In this document: piece after piece, positions 17,504 through 26,994 of the stretch | How the letters are laid out: each line of letters starts with the position of its first letter | How positions within the stretch are numbered: the stretch's first letter is position 1 | Program-made: the position numbers and the translations under genes | The notes under the pieces: model-generated | What the model saw: only the letters and a program-made list of their open reading frames with translations | Told to the model about the DNA's origin: nothing | Database searches by the model: none | Assembly (NCBI RefSeq): GCF_014638995.1 | Contig: NZ_BMFR01000012.1 | Coordinates: 1-64,000 of the forward strand | Origin: Virgibacillus oceani | Lineage (GTDB): Bacteria; Bacillota; Bacilli; Bacillales; Amphibacillaceae | Reading direction: 5' to 3' | Length of the DNA: 64,000 bases

Positions 17504-18274
17504 TCATTCTGCAGGAACTAGACGTATTTTAATTTCCTGAAAATGACTGTTCTGATAGCTTTTTAATAGCCCATATCTTGTAATAATATCTTTTGTTAAA
17601 ATCTTTTGTTTCAGCCTAATCGTAATTGGTGCTTTAAAAGGGAACTTGCTCATTTCTATTGTCCCAGCATCTTTCCAATGCAATTTTAAATTGTAGTCAT
17701 CGTAAATAGGCAGAGTAGATGGAATTGGTACACCATCTTTAAAGAAATGATGCGTGGTTTCCGTTGACGATTCCGGTTCATTTAAACAAATATATAATGA
17801 TACATTATCGCATAATTTTAGCAGCCCATAATGAAATTCAAATAAGCTTTGATCAAAATTCGTTAATGTATGGATTATTTTTTTCTGACGGTCTTTTTCC
17901 TGCTGTACAAACTTTTGTCCTTCCGGTGAGTTGTCATGTAATAGAAACTGCATGTAATGGTTGCTGGATAAAAGCGCAGCATAGGTATCAGCATATTCCA
18001 CTTCATCGATTCCGTTTTTATAAAATACAAGCTTTGGTAAAGTTGGAAAATCGACAAATGAGTAAGGGGCTTGCTGGTAATCGTTCCAAAAGGGTTCTTT
18101 GTCAAATGGAACCCATCCACAATCATGCTTATAAATGGCATATTCTACAGATTTCCTAAATTCATGTCCTTCGAAAAGTGAATCCTTCCAATTTGTTATC
18201 AGCTGACCGGAAATAGCTGCATGGTTATCCTGTTCTATCATGACAAATCCATTTTGACGTTCTCTGATAATCAT
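17504..18274 (-). CDS. DUF3891 family protein
   Basis: A 256-residue soluble protein with the family opening FVMIEQDNHAAISGQL and scattered conserved His and Asp residues (YAIYKHDCGW, FEFHYGLLKLCDNVSLYI) that suggest a metal-dependent hydrolase-like helical core. Exact function is unknown for the family. The ribosome-binding site is AAAGGATGAC. It stands alone between the riboswitch region of terC and the CDGSH gene. Confidence 0.75.
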   Translation of the reverse strand: MIIRERQNGFVMIEQDNHAAISGQLITNWKDSLFEGHEFRKSVEYAIYKHDCGWVPFDKEPFWNDYQQAPYSFVDFPTLPKLVFYKNGIDEVEYADTYAALLSSNHYMQFLLHDNSPEGQKFVQQEKDRQKKIIHTLTNFDQSLFEFHYGLLKLCDNVSLYICLNEPESSTETTHHFFKDGVPIPSTLPIYDDYNLKLHWKDAGTIEMSKFPFKAPITIRLKQKILTKDIITRYGLLKSYQNSHFQEIKIRLVPAE

Positions 18275-18342
18275 ACTAAGTCATCCTTTTTTATTGAACT
18301 TAACTAAAGTATACGAGAAAAAAAAAGGAAGACAAATTATTT

Positions 18343-18372
18343 AACCGCCAATCTTTTTTGGAATGGCGGTTA
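18343..18372 (-). terminator. Terminator after the CDGSH gene
   Basis: TAACCGCCA / TGGCGGTTA stem around an A/T-rich loop. T tract on the minus strand is weak. Confidence 0.6.
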
Positions 18373-18393
18373 GGATTATTTAGGGAGTCTGGA

Positions 18394-18600
18394 TTAACTA
18401 TTATCTGCACGTGGTGCGCTGTCGAAATCTATTTCCTTGTGTGTACCATCACAAAAAGGTTTGTTGGAGGAATGCCCGCAGCGACACAGGGAAACCACCT
18501 TTTTCGTTTTAAAAGTGTTTCCTTCTGCATCCACTACCTCGTATGACCCAGTCACAACATAAGGACCATTGTCACTCACTTTGATAGTTGAGTCAGCCAT
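18394..18600 (-). CDS. CDGSH iron-sulfur domain protein
   Basis: Small (68 residues) protein with one complete CDGSH motif: C-R-C-G-H-S-S-N-K-P-F-C-D-G-T-H, that is Cys-x-Cys-x2-Ser-x3-Pro-x-Cys-Asp-Gly-x-His. The three Cys and one His bind a labile 2Fe-2S cluster. Members act in redox or iron-sulfur handling. Two adjacent ATG codons are possible; the second has better spacing to GGAGGTG. Confidence 0.9.
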   Translation of the reverse strand: MADSTIKVSDNGPYVVTGSYEVVDAEGNTFKTKKVVSLCRCGHSSNKPFCDGTHKEIDFDSAPRADNS

Positions 18601-18715
18601 CATATCACCTCCTGTACATATTTTGTACCAACTTATCCATAATAAACAAAAACGTGTCTTGCGCTTTATTCAGGCAACAAATCGAGAAATAACGGGCACT
18701 AAAGGAGGCGAAGTG

Positions 18716-20350
18716 GTGAAAGCTTCGGATTTGTTTGTACAGTGTTTAGAGAATGAAGGTGTTAAGTATATTTTTGGTATTCCAGGGGAGGAGAATACGG
18801 ATCTGATTGATTCATTAATTGGCTCTGATATTGAATTTGTCGTTGTACACCATGAGCAGGCTGCCGCATTTATGGCGGATGTCTATGGAAGATTAACTGG
18901 AAAACCAGGTGTTTGTTTGGCAACTCTCGGTCCGGGTGCGACTAACCTTATGACTGGAATAGGTGATGCTTATTTGGATTACTCACCCGTTGTCGCTATT
19001 ACAGGTCAAGCTGGTCTTGAACGTATTCATAAAGAGTCCCACCAATATGTTGACATTGTAGGAATGTTCGAGGAAATAACGAAATGGAGCCAGCAAATTA
19101 GGGTTGCTCACACTATTCCGGAAATTATTCGTAAAGCGTTTAAAAAGTCAGTTCTTGATAAACCAGGTGCTGTTCACATTGAATTACCGGAAGATATTGC
19201 GATGATGGATACAGATGGTGAACCACTTCCTGTTACACCGTTGCCTATATCTAGTCCAGCTGAAGCTGAGGTTAAAAAGGCTGCTCAATTGATCAATCGT
19301 GCTAAGCGACCGATTCTGCTTGCGGGTAATGGTGTAATTCGTGATGGTGCATCAGATGCATTACGGCAATTTGCTGAGGCAAAAAACATTCCTGTTGTAA
19401 ACACATTTATGGCAAAAGGTGTTTTACCGTCTGACCATCCACTGACATTGTATACAGTCGGAATGCAAGCAAAGGATTATGTATTGTGCGGTTTTGACCA
19501 GGCGGATGTCATCATTACGGTTGGATATGATTTTGTCGAGTATTTGCCAAAATATTGGAATGATGAAGCGATGAATCCAATTGTTCACATTGATACGCAG
19601 CCAGCTGAAATTGATGTCTATTACCCCCTTGAAGCAGAGGTGGTAGGGGATGTAAAAGAAGCATTAAAGGCCTTAGATTCTTACGTTGACAAAAAGGTGC
19701 TTTGGCCAGAGGTAAAGCAGTTAAAATCCCAGCTTGTAGAAAAGCTGCATACGTCAGACGAAGTGTCAGGAAGTCCTGTGAAACCACAGCGGATTATTGC
19801 AGATATAAAAAAGGCAGAGAAAGGTGAAGCTATTGTTATCTCAGATGTAGGTGCACATAAAATGTGGGTTGCCCGTATGTACCAGCCGGAAAAGCCAAAT
19901 CATACGCTTATTTCCAACGGCTGGGCATCGATGGGCATCGCTGTTCCAGGTGCAATTGCAGCTAAACTTGCCAATCCCCGGAAGCCAGTTATAGCGGTTA
20001 CTGGCGATGGAGGGTTTCTTATGAATGGGGTTGAATTAGCAACTGCAAAACGCCTTGGGGTAGCCATAGTAATAGTCATTTTCCACGATGCTAAATATGG
20101 ATTGATAGAGTGGAAGCAATTGAACAAATATGATCGGTCAAATGCTATTGAATTTACTGATCCAGATTTCTTGGAGTTTGCCAAAAGCTTTGGAGCTAAA
20201 GGAATTAAGGTAAAGCATTCAGATGAATTATTACCCGCTTTGGAGGAAGCGCTTGCTAGTGATGATATTGTTTTAGTCGATGTTGACGTCGATTATTCGG
20301 AAAATGTAGAGCTGTCGAAAACACTTGGCGATTATATATGCAAATTGTAG
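18716..20350 (+). CDS. Thiamine-diphosphate enzyme, acetolactate-synthase-like
   Basis: About 544 residues with the three domains of ThDP enzymes: N-terminal pyrimidine-binding (catalytic Glu in VVHHEQAAAFMADVYGR), central domain (about 190-330) and C-terminal pyrophosphate-binding (GDGGFLMNGVELATAKRLG ending in IFHDAKYGL). It is most like AlsS/IlvB, which condense two pyruvates to acetolactate. AAAGGAGG supports the GTG at 18716 as start; the frame runs further upstream without a ribosome-binding site. No ilvN or alsD is nearby; instead an aldehyde dehydrogenase gene follows after 18 bp, so a related decarboxylase or synthase acting on another 2-keto acid is possible. Confidence 0.85.
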   Translation: MKASDLFVQCLENEGVKYIFGIPGEENTDLIDSLIGSDIEFVVVHHEQAAAFMADVYGRLTGKPGVCLATLGPGATNLMTGIGDAYLDYSPVVAITGQAGLERIHKESHQYVDIVGMFEEITKWSQQIRVAHTIPEIIRKAFKKSVLDKPGAVHIELPEDIAMMDTDGEPLPVTPLPISSPAEAEVKKAAQLINRAKRPILLAGNGVIRDGASDALRQFAEAKNIPVVNTFMAKGVLPSDHPLTLYTVGMQAKDYVLCGFDQADVIITVGYDFVEYLPKYWNDEAMNPIVHIDTQPAEIDVYYPLEAEVVGDVKEALKALDSYVDKKVLWPEVKQLKSQLVEKLHTSDEVSGSPVKPQRIIADIKKAEKGEAIVISDVGAHKMWVARMYQPEKPNHTLISNGWASMGIAVPGAIAAKLANPRKPVIAVTGDGGFLMNGVELATAKRLGVAIVIVIFHDAKYGLIEWKQLNKYDRSNAIEFTDPDFLEFAKSFGAKGIKVKHSDELLPALEEALASDDIVLVDVDVDYSENVELSKTLGDYICKL

Positions 20351-20368
20351 TGTAAGGAGGAAAATCAG

Positions 20369-21802
20369 ATGAAGAAAAAGTGGCAATTATGGATTGGCGG
20401 AAAATGGCGTGAAGCAAAATCATATGAACCGTTAAATAACCCCCATACGGAAGAAGAATTGACGCAAATCGGGCAGGCTGAGCCAGCAGATGCAATAGAG
20501 GCAATTGTCGAAGCGCATGCTGCTTTTCAAAAGTTCAGGGATTATCCAGCCCACGCCCGTGCCAAAATACTAGCAAAAGCAGCAACAATTATGGAAGAGC
20601 GCAGTGAAGAATGTGCAAAAATTATTGCACTTGAAGGAGCGAAGTCAATTCGCAATGCGCGGGAGGAAATTAGCCGAACCGTACAGACATACCGTTTCTC
20701 AGCAGAAGCGGCAAAAAGTAATTATGGTGAACGAATTCCGATGGATGCCGCTGAAGGAGGGGAAAACCGTTTTGGATTTACAAAACGAACTCCACTTGGC
20801 GTGGTTACGGCAATAACTCCTTTTAATTTTCCATTTAATCTAGTTGCACATAAAGTTGGTCCTGCAATTGCAGCGGGAAATTCAATTGTACTAAAACCTG
20901 CTGAACAAACTCCATTGAGTTCACTATTTCTTGCAGAGGTTTTTAAAGAAGCGGGACTTCCCGATGGAGTACTAAACATAATTCCTGGTAAAGGGGATGT
21001 TCTGAGCGAAGCATTAACAACTCACCCACATGTCAAAAAAGTGACATTTACGGGGAGTGTTGAGGTAGGGCATCTTATCCAGCAGCAGGCAGGTTTTCGT
21101 AAATTAACACTTGAACTTGGATCAAACTCCCCTTTTATTATCGATGAAGGAGTGGACATCGATAAAATTATTGAACGCAGTGTGATGGGGGCTTTTTCCT
21201 ATAATGGTCAGGTGTGTATTTCGATTCAGCGAATTTACGTCCATCAATCACTATACGAAGCGTTTTTAGAACGGTTTGTCGCCCGTACGAAACAGCTTGT
21301 AGCGGGGTCCCCAATGGATGAAAAGACGAATATTACAGCTGTTATTTCCAAAAAGTCATTGGAACGTTTGCAAGAATGGCTGGAAGAGGCGGTGCAGGAG
21401 GGTGCTAAACTTGAATGTGGCGGTAAGGTTAAAGGCAATGTAATGAAACCTGCTGTACTTACAAATGTCAACCGTGATTCAAAAGTGTTTCGAAATGAAG
21501 TGTTCGGTCCAATTGTCTGCATTTTCCCATTTGATACGTTAGATGAAGCAATTGAGGATGCCAATGACTCCCGGTATGGATTGAACTCAGGGTTTATATC
21601 CCCAAGTTTGGAACGTGCATTTTACGCGGCTGAACGGCTTGAAACAGGTGGCGTTATTATCAATGACATACCGACATACCGGATTGATAATATGCCATAC
21701 GGCGGCTGGAAGGATAGTGGTGTTGGAAGAGAAGGTGTTAAATACGCAATGAATGAAATGATGGAGGAGAAGTTTATTAGTATTAAGACGAGCGATGAAT
21801 AA
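20369..21802 (+). CDS. NAD(P)-dependent aldehyde dehydrogenase
   Basis: Aldehyde dehydrogenase superfamily, 477 residues. The Rossmann-domain motif FTGSVEVG, the general base Glu in LELGSNSPF, and the catalytic Cys in SYNGQVCISIQRI are present. The GQVCISIQR context resembles lactaldehyde, phosphonoacetaldehyde and related dehydrogenases rather than betaine aldehyde dehydrogenase. It is co-transcribed with the ThDP enzyme (AAGGAGG, 18-bp gap) and a strong terminator follows, so the pair forms a two-gene pathway: a ThDP enzyme may make or use an aldehyde that this enzyme oxidises. The substrate is unknown. Confidence 0.92.
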   Translation: MKKKWQLWIGGKWREAKSYEPLNNPHTEEELTQIGQAEPADAIEAIVEAHAAFQKFRDYPAHARAKILAKAATIMEERSEECAKIIALEGAKSIRNAREEISRTVQTYRFSAEAAKSNYGERIPMDAAEGGENRFGFTKRTPLGVVTAITPFNFPFNLVAHKVGPAIAAGNSIVLKPAEQTPLSSLFLAEVFKEAGLPDGVLNIIPGKGDVLSEALTTHPHVKKVTFTGSVEVGHLIQQQAGFRKLTLELGSNSPFIIDEGVDIDKIIERSVMGAFSYNGQVCISIQRIYVHQSLYEAFLERFVARTKQLVAGSPMDEKTNITAVISKKSLERLQEWLEEAVQEGAKLECGGKVKGNVMKPAVLTNVNRDSKVFRNEVFGPIVCIFPFDTLDEAIEDANDSRYGLNSGFISPSLERAFYAAERLETGGVIINDIPTYRIDNMPYGGWKDSGVGREGVKYAMNEMMEEKFISIKTSDE

Positions 21803-21814
21803 GCTGTTGATAAG

Positions 21815-21848
21815 AGGTATCTCCAAATGCAAGTGGAGATACCTTTTT
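21815..21848 (+). terminator. Terminator after the aldehyde dehydrogenase gene
   Basis: AGGTATCTCC / GGAGATACCT hairpin followed by TTTTGTTT. Confidence 0.85.
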
Positions 21849-21971
21849 GTTTGCCGAATAAACGTTTATAAACGCTGATTGCCTGGTGACGTTATCTATT
21901 TTCCGGATTCAGAACAGGACAAACACCTAAAGAATAGTATAGATATAGCTTAAAAATGGGAGAGAATAGAA

Positions 21972-23384
21972 ATGCAAATACATGTAGTGGGGCGTGGAGA
22001 ATCGTTATGGCAAATTGCACGGAATTATGGTGCTGATCTCAATCAAATTATATTAGCGAATGAGCTTCAGAACCCTAATATGCTTGTAGTTGGTCAGTCA
22101 CTAGTCATTCCAGAATTAAATCGTGAATATGTTGTTCAAGCAGGTGACAATTTATGGGCCATTGCTAACAGGTTTGGTGTATCAGCCGAAGAACTTGCAG
22201 CGGTTAATAATATTTCGAATCCGGCACTCATTTTTGTTGGTGATATGCTGGAACTGCCATATTCAAATCACCTTGTTCAAGCAGGTGAGACGTTGTGGAC
22301 TATTGCACGGAATTATGGGGTAACGGTTAATCGAATTCAACAGGCTAACAATATCACGAATCCTTCCTTTATATATCCGGGTCAAACATTAAGAATTCCA
22401 GCAGCGTTAAAGCCAATTACGGAAATTAATGCATATTCAACGCAGATTAATGAGCAGGGAGGTCAAGAAGTGTTAACTGTGGGCAGGCATTTAACCTATC
22501 TTTCGCCGTTTATGTACAGCATTACAGCAGATGGAAGTATTACAGAAATGCAAGAGTACCCATTATTAGAAGCGTCCAGAGCCACTAATACCTCACCGCT
22601 TCTTGTTATTACAAATTTCCAGGAAGGAGGTTTCAATTCAGATTTAGCAGCAGCTATTTTGCGAAATCCAGATTTGCAGGATACGCTAATTACAAACATA
22701 TTAGAAGAAATTCGTACAAAAGGCTACACAGGATTAAATATTGACTTTGAATATGTTTACCCAGAAGATCGGGAGAATTACAATAACTTTTTGCGCCGTG
22801 TCGTCGGGAGGCTGCATCCTGAGGGATTAAGTGTATCCACAGCCCTGGCACCTAAGGAAACAGGTGAGCAGGAGGGATTGTTGTATGAAGCGCACGATTA
22901 CGCTGCACAGGGAGAAATTGTTGACTTTATTATATTGATGACCTATGAGTGGGGCTGGGCTGGCGGAAGACCAAGGGCAATAGCGCCAATTAATAAAGTC
23001 CGTGATGTCCTGGATTATGCGATTACGGTAATTCCGCGTAATAAAATCGTGATGGGAATTCCATTGTACGGACGTGACTGGGAGATCCCTTGGGTTGAAG
23101 GGACACTTGCCAGGACGATCAGTCCACAAGAGGCAGTTGAGCTTGCGGGAAGATATGGTGTGGCTATTCAATATGACAATACCTCACAGGCACCTTTCTT
23201 CCGCTATGTTGATGAAGAGGGTCAGGGGCATGAAGTGTGGTTTGAGGATGCACGAAGTATGCAAGCCAAATACGATACCATGAAGGAATACGGTTTAAGA
23301 GGTGGCAGCTACTGGGTGTTGGGGAATCCATTTCCGCAAAATTGGCCGGTTCTCCAGGATAACTTTAGAGTTAGAAAGTGGTAA
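21972..23384 (+). CDS. sleL: LysM plus glycoside hydrolase 18 protein, spore cortex-lytic enzyme SleL/YaaH type
   Basis: Three LysM peptidoglycan-binding repeats (about 3-47, 51-95 and 98-142) each with the pattern GESLWQIARNYG / GDNLWAIANRFG / GETLWTIARNYG, followed by a GH18 domain (about 150-470). The catalytic motif reads GLNIDFEYVYPEDR, with the acid Glu in place. No signal peptide, as expected for a protein loaded into the spore coat from the mother cell. SleL-type enzymes act as N-acetylglucosaminidases on cortex muropeptides during germination. Length 470 is slightly above the usual 430 because of the third LysM. Confidence 0.9.
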   Translation: MQIHVVGRGESLWQIARNYGADLNQIILANELQNPNMLVVGQSLVIPELNREYVVQAGDNLWAIANRFGVSAEELAAVNNISNPALIFVGDMLELPYSNHLVQAGETLWTIARNYGVTVNRIQQANNITNPSFIYPGQTLRIPAALKPITEINAYSTQINEQGGQEVLTVGRHLTYLSPFMYSITADGSITEMQEYPLLEASRATNTSPLLVITNFQEGGFNSDLAAAILRNPDLQDTLITNILEEIRTKGYTGLNIDFEYVYPEDRENYNNFLRRVVGRLHPEGLSVSTALAPKETGEQEGLLYEAHDYAAQGEIVDFIILMTYEWGWAGGRPRAIAPINKVRDVLDYAITVIPRNKIVMGIPLYGRDWEIPWVEGTLARTISPQEAVELAGRYGVAIQYDNTSQAPFFRYVDEEGQGHEVWFEDARSMQAKYDTMKEYGLRGGSYWVLGNPFPQNWPVLQDNFRVRKW

Positions 23385-23478
23385 GAGAAAAACTTCCCTT
23401 AAACTGAATTAATTTTGTTCTTTATGAAGGAATTTATAATAGGTATATTGAAATATATGATAGTAAGGGAGGGCCAGA

Positions 23479-23847
23479 ATGAACAGTCCAATAAAAAACA
23501 AGATTAATACTATTTTTATACCTGTAAAAGACATCGAAAAAGCAAAAGAATGGTACTCAAAAATGCTGGGATTAGAAGATGGGGAAGTGATTTTTGACCA
23601 TCTGTTTGCAGTGGATATGCATGGTACGGGAATGGTGTTGGATACAATGCCGAAGTGGCGCAATGACAATGGCGGGCTTGCTGTATTAAATGTCCCAGCA
23701 ATCCAGTTTGGAACGGATGATATAAACGCATCCTATCAATTTATGAAGGATAATGGTGTGGAATTGGTTACAGAAATTAAGCATAATCAATGGTTTGTAT
23801 TTAAGGATCCTGATGGAAATATGCTGATGGTGTGTCAAGACTGGTAA
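23479..23847 (+). CDS. VOC family protein (glyoxalase/bleomycin-resistance fold)
   Basis: Single-domain 122-residue VOC protein. It has the usual repeat of betaalphabetabetabeta motifs, an opening FIPVKDIEKAKEWYSKMLGL and the ending KDPDGNMLMVCQDW, characteristic of small dioxygenase-like or binding members. AAGGGAGG precedes the ATG. Function unknown; a dimer with a metal or hydrophobic ligand is expected. Confidence 0.85.
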   Translation: MNSPIKNKINTIFIPVKDIEKAKEWYSKMLGLEDGEVIFDHLFAVDMHGTGMVLDTMPKWRNDNGGLAVLNVPAIQFGTDDINASYQFMKDNGVELVTEIKHNQWFVFKDPDGNMLMVCQDW

Positions 23848-23852
23848 AAATG

Positions 23853-23891
23853 AAAAGTGACGAGGAATCCGAATCCGCCTCGTCACTTTTT
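23853..23891. terminator. Bidirectional terminator between the VOC and double-GNAT genes
   Basis: AAAAGTGACGAGG / CCTCGTCACTTTT 13-bp perfect stem. It overlaps the last codons of the GNAT gene on the minus strand. Confidence 0.85.
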
Positions 23892-24707
23892 CAAAATATA
23901 GTAATCCTGCGAATGAAATGTTTTAAATCCACAAGATTCATAGAGTCTTAGGGCGTGCAAATTTTTAGCTTCAACCTCCAGAAAAATCGGATACCCATTT
24001 CGGTTTTCCTCGATTACAGAATTACTCAATGCTTTTCGTCCAATACCCATACCTTGAAATTGCGGGAGGACGGCAAATCCGTAAATCCATGCTTCACCAT
24101 CTATGTGTCCGATGCGCAACTTGCCAACTGTGTTTTCATGATAGTCGATCATATAAAATTGCTGTGTCTCATCGTGCTTGGTCCGTTCATTGTATTGTTT
24201 TGCATCTGTTTCGCAAAATCCAAAGCATTGAACATCTAATTGAATCTCTGTATCAAAATCAGCTAGTTCAGCCTTTCTTAATGTAACATCTCGATTAAGA
24301 TTAAGATCGGCTGCTGACCATTTCATCTGGTATTCAGTGATTGCATATTCGCACGGGAACTTTTCCAGGAAAGCTTTAGCTGTAGCTGACTCTGAGGGTG
24401 CATTTAATAAGATAGTTGTGTAATTAAGCTTGGATATAATTTTCATGGAATTCGCTAGAAGGTTTGAGAATATACCCTTTCTTCTAAATTGGGGGTGTAC
24501 CATGCCGCATAGCTCTATTTTGTTTCCAAACCCATAGAGTCCCAGGAATCCAACTAGTTCTCCATTTTTATAATGAAAAAAATCCGCATTCTCATTTTCC
24601 TCACGTGTTCTAAGCATATCCCAGTTTAGTTTCAGCTGGATAGCCTCGTGTGATTCGCAAATATGCTGAAGCTTTTTAATTTCTGCTAGCTGTTTTCTGG
24701 TGGGCAT
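23883..24707 (-). CDS. Double GNAT-domain N-acetyltransferase
   Basis: 274 residues made of two GNAT folds: the first (about 1-135) with LCGMVHPQFRRKGIFSNLL and the second (about 140-274) with GFAVLPQFQGMGIGRKALS, the latter with an intact acetyl-CoA pyrophosphate loop (QGMGIGRKA). The first loop (RRKGIF) is partly degenerate. Substrate unknown. The stop overlaps a terminator. Confidence 0.85.
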   Translation of the reverse strand: MPTRKQLAEIKKLQHICESHEAIQLKLNWDMLRTREENENADFFHYKNGELVGFLGLYGFGNKIELCGMVHPQFRRKGIFSNLLANSMKIISKLNYTTILLNAPSESATAKAFLEKFPCEYAITEYQMKWSAADLNLNRDVTLRKAELADFDTEIQLDVQCFGFCETDAKQYNERTKHDETQQFYMIDYHENTVGKLRIGHIDGEAWIYGFAVLPQFQGMGIGRKALSNSVIEENRNGYPIFLEVEAKNLHALRLYESCGFKTFHSQDYYILKK

Positions 24708-24904
24708 AGCTATTCCTCATTTCCATGTCATTAATATTTTGATAATTCTGAAATCGATTCGTTTATATTTCCTTTCAAATAGCACCGTGCCCCGTACAAA
24801 ATAGCTGCCCTCCTAGCGAGACTACATACATCAGCCTTGTTACATTTAGTTTAACATAAAAATTCTACAGCAAATTTAGGTTTCATACTTTCAGGTAATT
24901 TTCA

Positions 24905-24941
24905 TTGCTTTTTCTAATATTATGTAATATAGTACATTACA
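24905..24941 (+). promoter_or_regulatory. Sigma-A-type promoter with GntR operator
   Basis: TTGCTT (24905) and TATAGT (24928) with a 17-bp spacer. The palindrome TGTAAT-N7-ATTACA (24923-24941) covers the -10 box, a good position for repression by the YtrA-type regulator encoded next. Confidence 0.65.
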
Positions 24942-24979
24942 ACACTAATGCACTAATCCCCTTGAAGGAGGTTGCAAGT

Positions 24980-25366
24980 TTGTTCATTAATGCGGATGGT
25001 TCGAAACCGATATATATACAAATCTCCGAATGGATTGAAACGGAAATTTTAAACGGAAATTTTACTAAAGATGAAAAGGTCTATTCTCAATACAAGCTTG
25101 CGGAGTTGTTTAACATTAACCCCGCTACTGCGGCCAAGGGATTAAATATACTTTATGAAGAAAATATCCTTTATAACAAAAGGGGCCTTGGCAAGTTTGT
25201 TTCAAATGATGCTAAGGAACTCATCCTGGATAAACGAAAAAATCAAACACTTAAAGGGCTTATTCAGGAGGTTGTTTTGGAGTCAGAACGTTTGGATGTA
25301 AGTGAAAATGAACTGATTGACATGATTAAGACAATCAATAAGGAACGTAAGGGGGATGCAACGTGA
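24980..25366 (+). CDS. GntR-family regulator, YtrA subfamily
   Basis: Short (about 128 residues) GntR regulator with an N-terminal winged helix-turn-helix (PIYIQISEWIETEIL ... YKLAELFNINPATAAKG) and only a small dimerisation tail, typical of YtrA-type repressors that lead ABC operons. GAAGGAGG places the start at TTG 24980; the longer frame from 24905 would begin inside the promoter. Its gene end overlaps the ATPase start by 4 bp. Confidence 0.9.
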   Translation: MFINADGSKPIYIQISEWIETEILNGNFTKDEKVYSQYKLAELFNINPATAAKGLNILYEENILYNKRGLGKFVSNDAKELILDKRKNQTLKGLIQEVVLESERLDVSENELIDMIKTINKERKGDAT

Positions 25367-26220
25367 ATGTTATCGAATGTCATGCTTTAATCAAAAATCA
25401 TGGATCAAGAAAAGCGCTAAATAACCTTTCCTTAACGATTACAGAAAACAAAATTACTGGTTTGATAGGAAGAAATGGCGCTGGTAAAACAACTTTATTA
25501 AAAATAATTGCAGGGTATTGGCGGGAGACAGCCGGTGAGGTTAAGGTTTTTTCAAATAAGCCATTTAATAATCTTTCCGTTTCCGCAAATACAATATTCA
25601 TTGACGATCAAATGAATTTTCCCACAGCGTTAACGTTAAAACAGGTTCTTGAAGAAGCGGGGAACTTTTATCCGAACTGGGACATGGAACTTGCGCTTAA
25701 ACTTTTTAACTATTTTTCCTTTGATTCAAGGCAGGTACATAATAACTTATCAAAGGGGAACAAAAGTACATTTAATATGATTGTAGGTATTTCCGCACAT
25801 TGTCCTCTTACCATATTTGATGAACCGACAACCGGAATGGATGCTGCAGTACGGAAGGATTTTTACCGAGCGCTTCTAAAGGATTATCTTGCCCACCCTC
25901 GCTCTATCATTCTATCGAGTCATTATTTAGATGAAATAGAGGATTTGCTGGAGGATGTTATTCTGATTGAAAATGGGGAGAAATACTTTCATACTCCAAT
26001 AGAGGAACTGAAAGAAACTGCAATTGGTCTAAGTGGTGATAAGGAAATAATTACTGGTTTAGTCGCTGATCAAGATGTATTGTATCGAACAAACGGTGAA
26101 GGGAACCATTCGTATAGTGTTGTTCTGAAAAAAGATCTGTCTTCAAAACAAATTGAAAAATTAAGGGATTCGGGTGTGGAATATCATCAGTATCACCAAA
26201 CGATTTGTGCCTGTACCTAA
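25363..26220 (+). CDS. ABC transporter ATP-binding protein, YtrB-like
   Basis: ATPase of an ABC-2 transporter: Walker A GRNGAGKTTL, signature region NLSKGNKSTFN, Walker B LTIFDEPTTGMDAAV, and switch His in ILSSHYLDEIEDLLE. The signature (NLSKGNKS) lacks the usual Gly-Gln and is of the YtrB type. Starts with GTG overlapping the end of the regulator gene. With the permease downstream it forms a GntR-ATPase-permease operon, often induced by cell-wall antibiotics in Bacillus. Substrate unknown. Confidence 0.9.
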   Translation: MNVIECHALIKNHGSRKALNNLSLTITENKITGLIGRNGAGKTTLLKIIAGYWRETAGEVKVFSNKPFNNLSVSANTIFIDDQMNFPTALTLKQVLEEAGNFYPNWDMELALKLFNYFSFDSRQVHNNLSKGNKSTFNMIVGISAHCPLTIFDEPTTGMDAAVRKDFYRALLKDYLAHPRSIILSSHYLDEIEDLLEDVILIENGEKYFHTPIEELKETAIGLSGDKEIITGLVADQDVLYRTNGEGNHSYSVVLKKDLSSKQIEKLRDSGVEYHQYHQTICACT

Positions 26221-26247
26221 CAGATAAAAGAAAAGGGGGAATTGACG

Positions 26248-26994
26248 ATGTCTTTAACCACGCCTAGTATGGCTAGTGTTATAAGGAAACAGTATAAGTA
26301 TAAACTAAGGTCATATATTGGTATGTTTAACTCCCTTATGATGCTCCAGGTTTTGGCGATTCTTATTTCCTTGGGGGCAACTGGCGGGCGAGGAAGCAGC
26401 AATTCCTGGATCAGTATAAACGTGGATTACTATTCTGGGGACACAGTAATTGGATTTACAATCATCTGGGGCTTTATCAGTGCGATTATTATCACGACAA
26501 AGGCATACCGGGAAGATGATTTTGTGCTTATTACAAATCGTCTAAGCAGTAATGTATCGAACATGCTTTTTTTAGTTTCGGGTAGTGTTATTGGAGGGAT
26601 TACCGCGATATTGGCAGGCTGTTTTATTCGGGTGATCAGGTATTTTGTGTTTGATTCAACTGTTATCTATTATGGTAATGTTTCGAATGTCCAGGAGATG
26701 TTTATGGGGCTTGGAGCAACCATCATGTTCATTTTACTGCTTAGCTCCCTTGGTTATTTTATTGGAACGGTCGTGCAGCTTCATAAATCACTGGTAGTTT
26801 TAGTTCCTGTTATAATCATCGGGTTCTTAATTGCTCAAGGCTCTCTTTCAAATGATTACCTTTTATTGGACTTAACGGCAATTTACTTCCAGGAAACATC
26901 TTTTTTATTATTACTATGCAAGGTTATTGTTTCAGCTGGATTGTTGTTTTCGGGATCAATCATCATCTCCAATCGAATGGAGGTTAAACGATGA
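26248..26994 (+). CDS. ABC transporter permease subunit (unclassified)
   Basis: About 248 residues with six predicted transmembrane segments (first about 28-46, then 65-85, 110-130, 150-172, 180-200 and 222-243). Begins at ATG 26248 with GGGGG eight bases before; a TTG two codons earlier is less likely. It follows the ATPase gene by 27 bp and overlaps the next gene by 4 bp. Most likely the membrane partner of the YtrB-like ATPase. Confidence 0.8.
   Translation: MSLTTPSMASVIRKQYKYKLRSYIGMFNSLMMLQVLAILISLGATGGRGSSNSWISINVDYYSGDTVIGFTIIWGFISAIIITTKAYREDDFVLITNRLSSNVSNMLFLVSGSVIGGITAILAGCFIRVIRYFVFDSTVIYYGNVSNVQEMFMGLGATIMFILLLSSLGYFIGTVVQLHKSLVVLVPVIIIGFLIAQGSLSNDYLLLDLTAIYFQETSFLLLLCKVIVSAGLLFSGSIIISNRMEVKR

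Noticed and set aside
23955..24286. Plus-strand frames over the double-GNAT gene
   Set aside because: Shadow frames; the opposite strand carries intact GNAT motifs.
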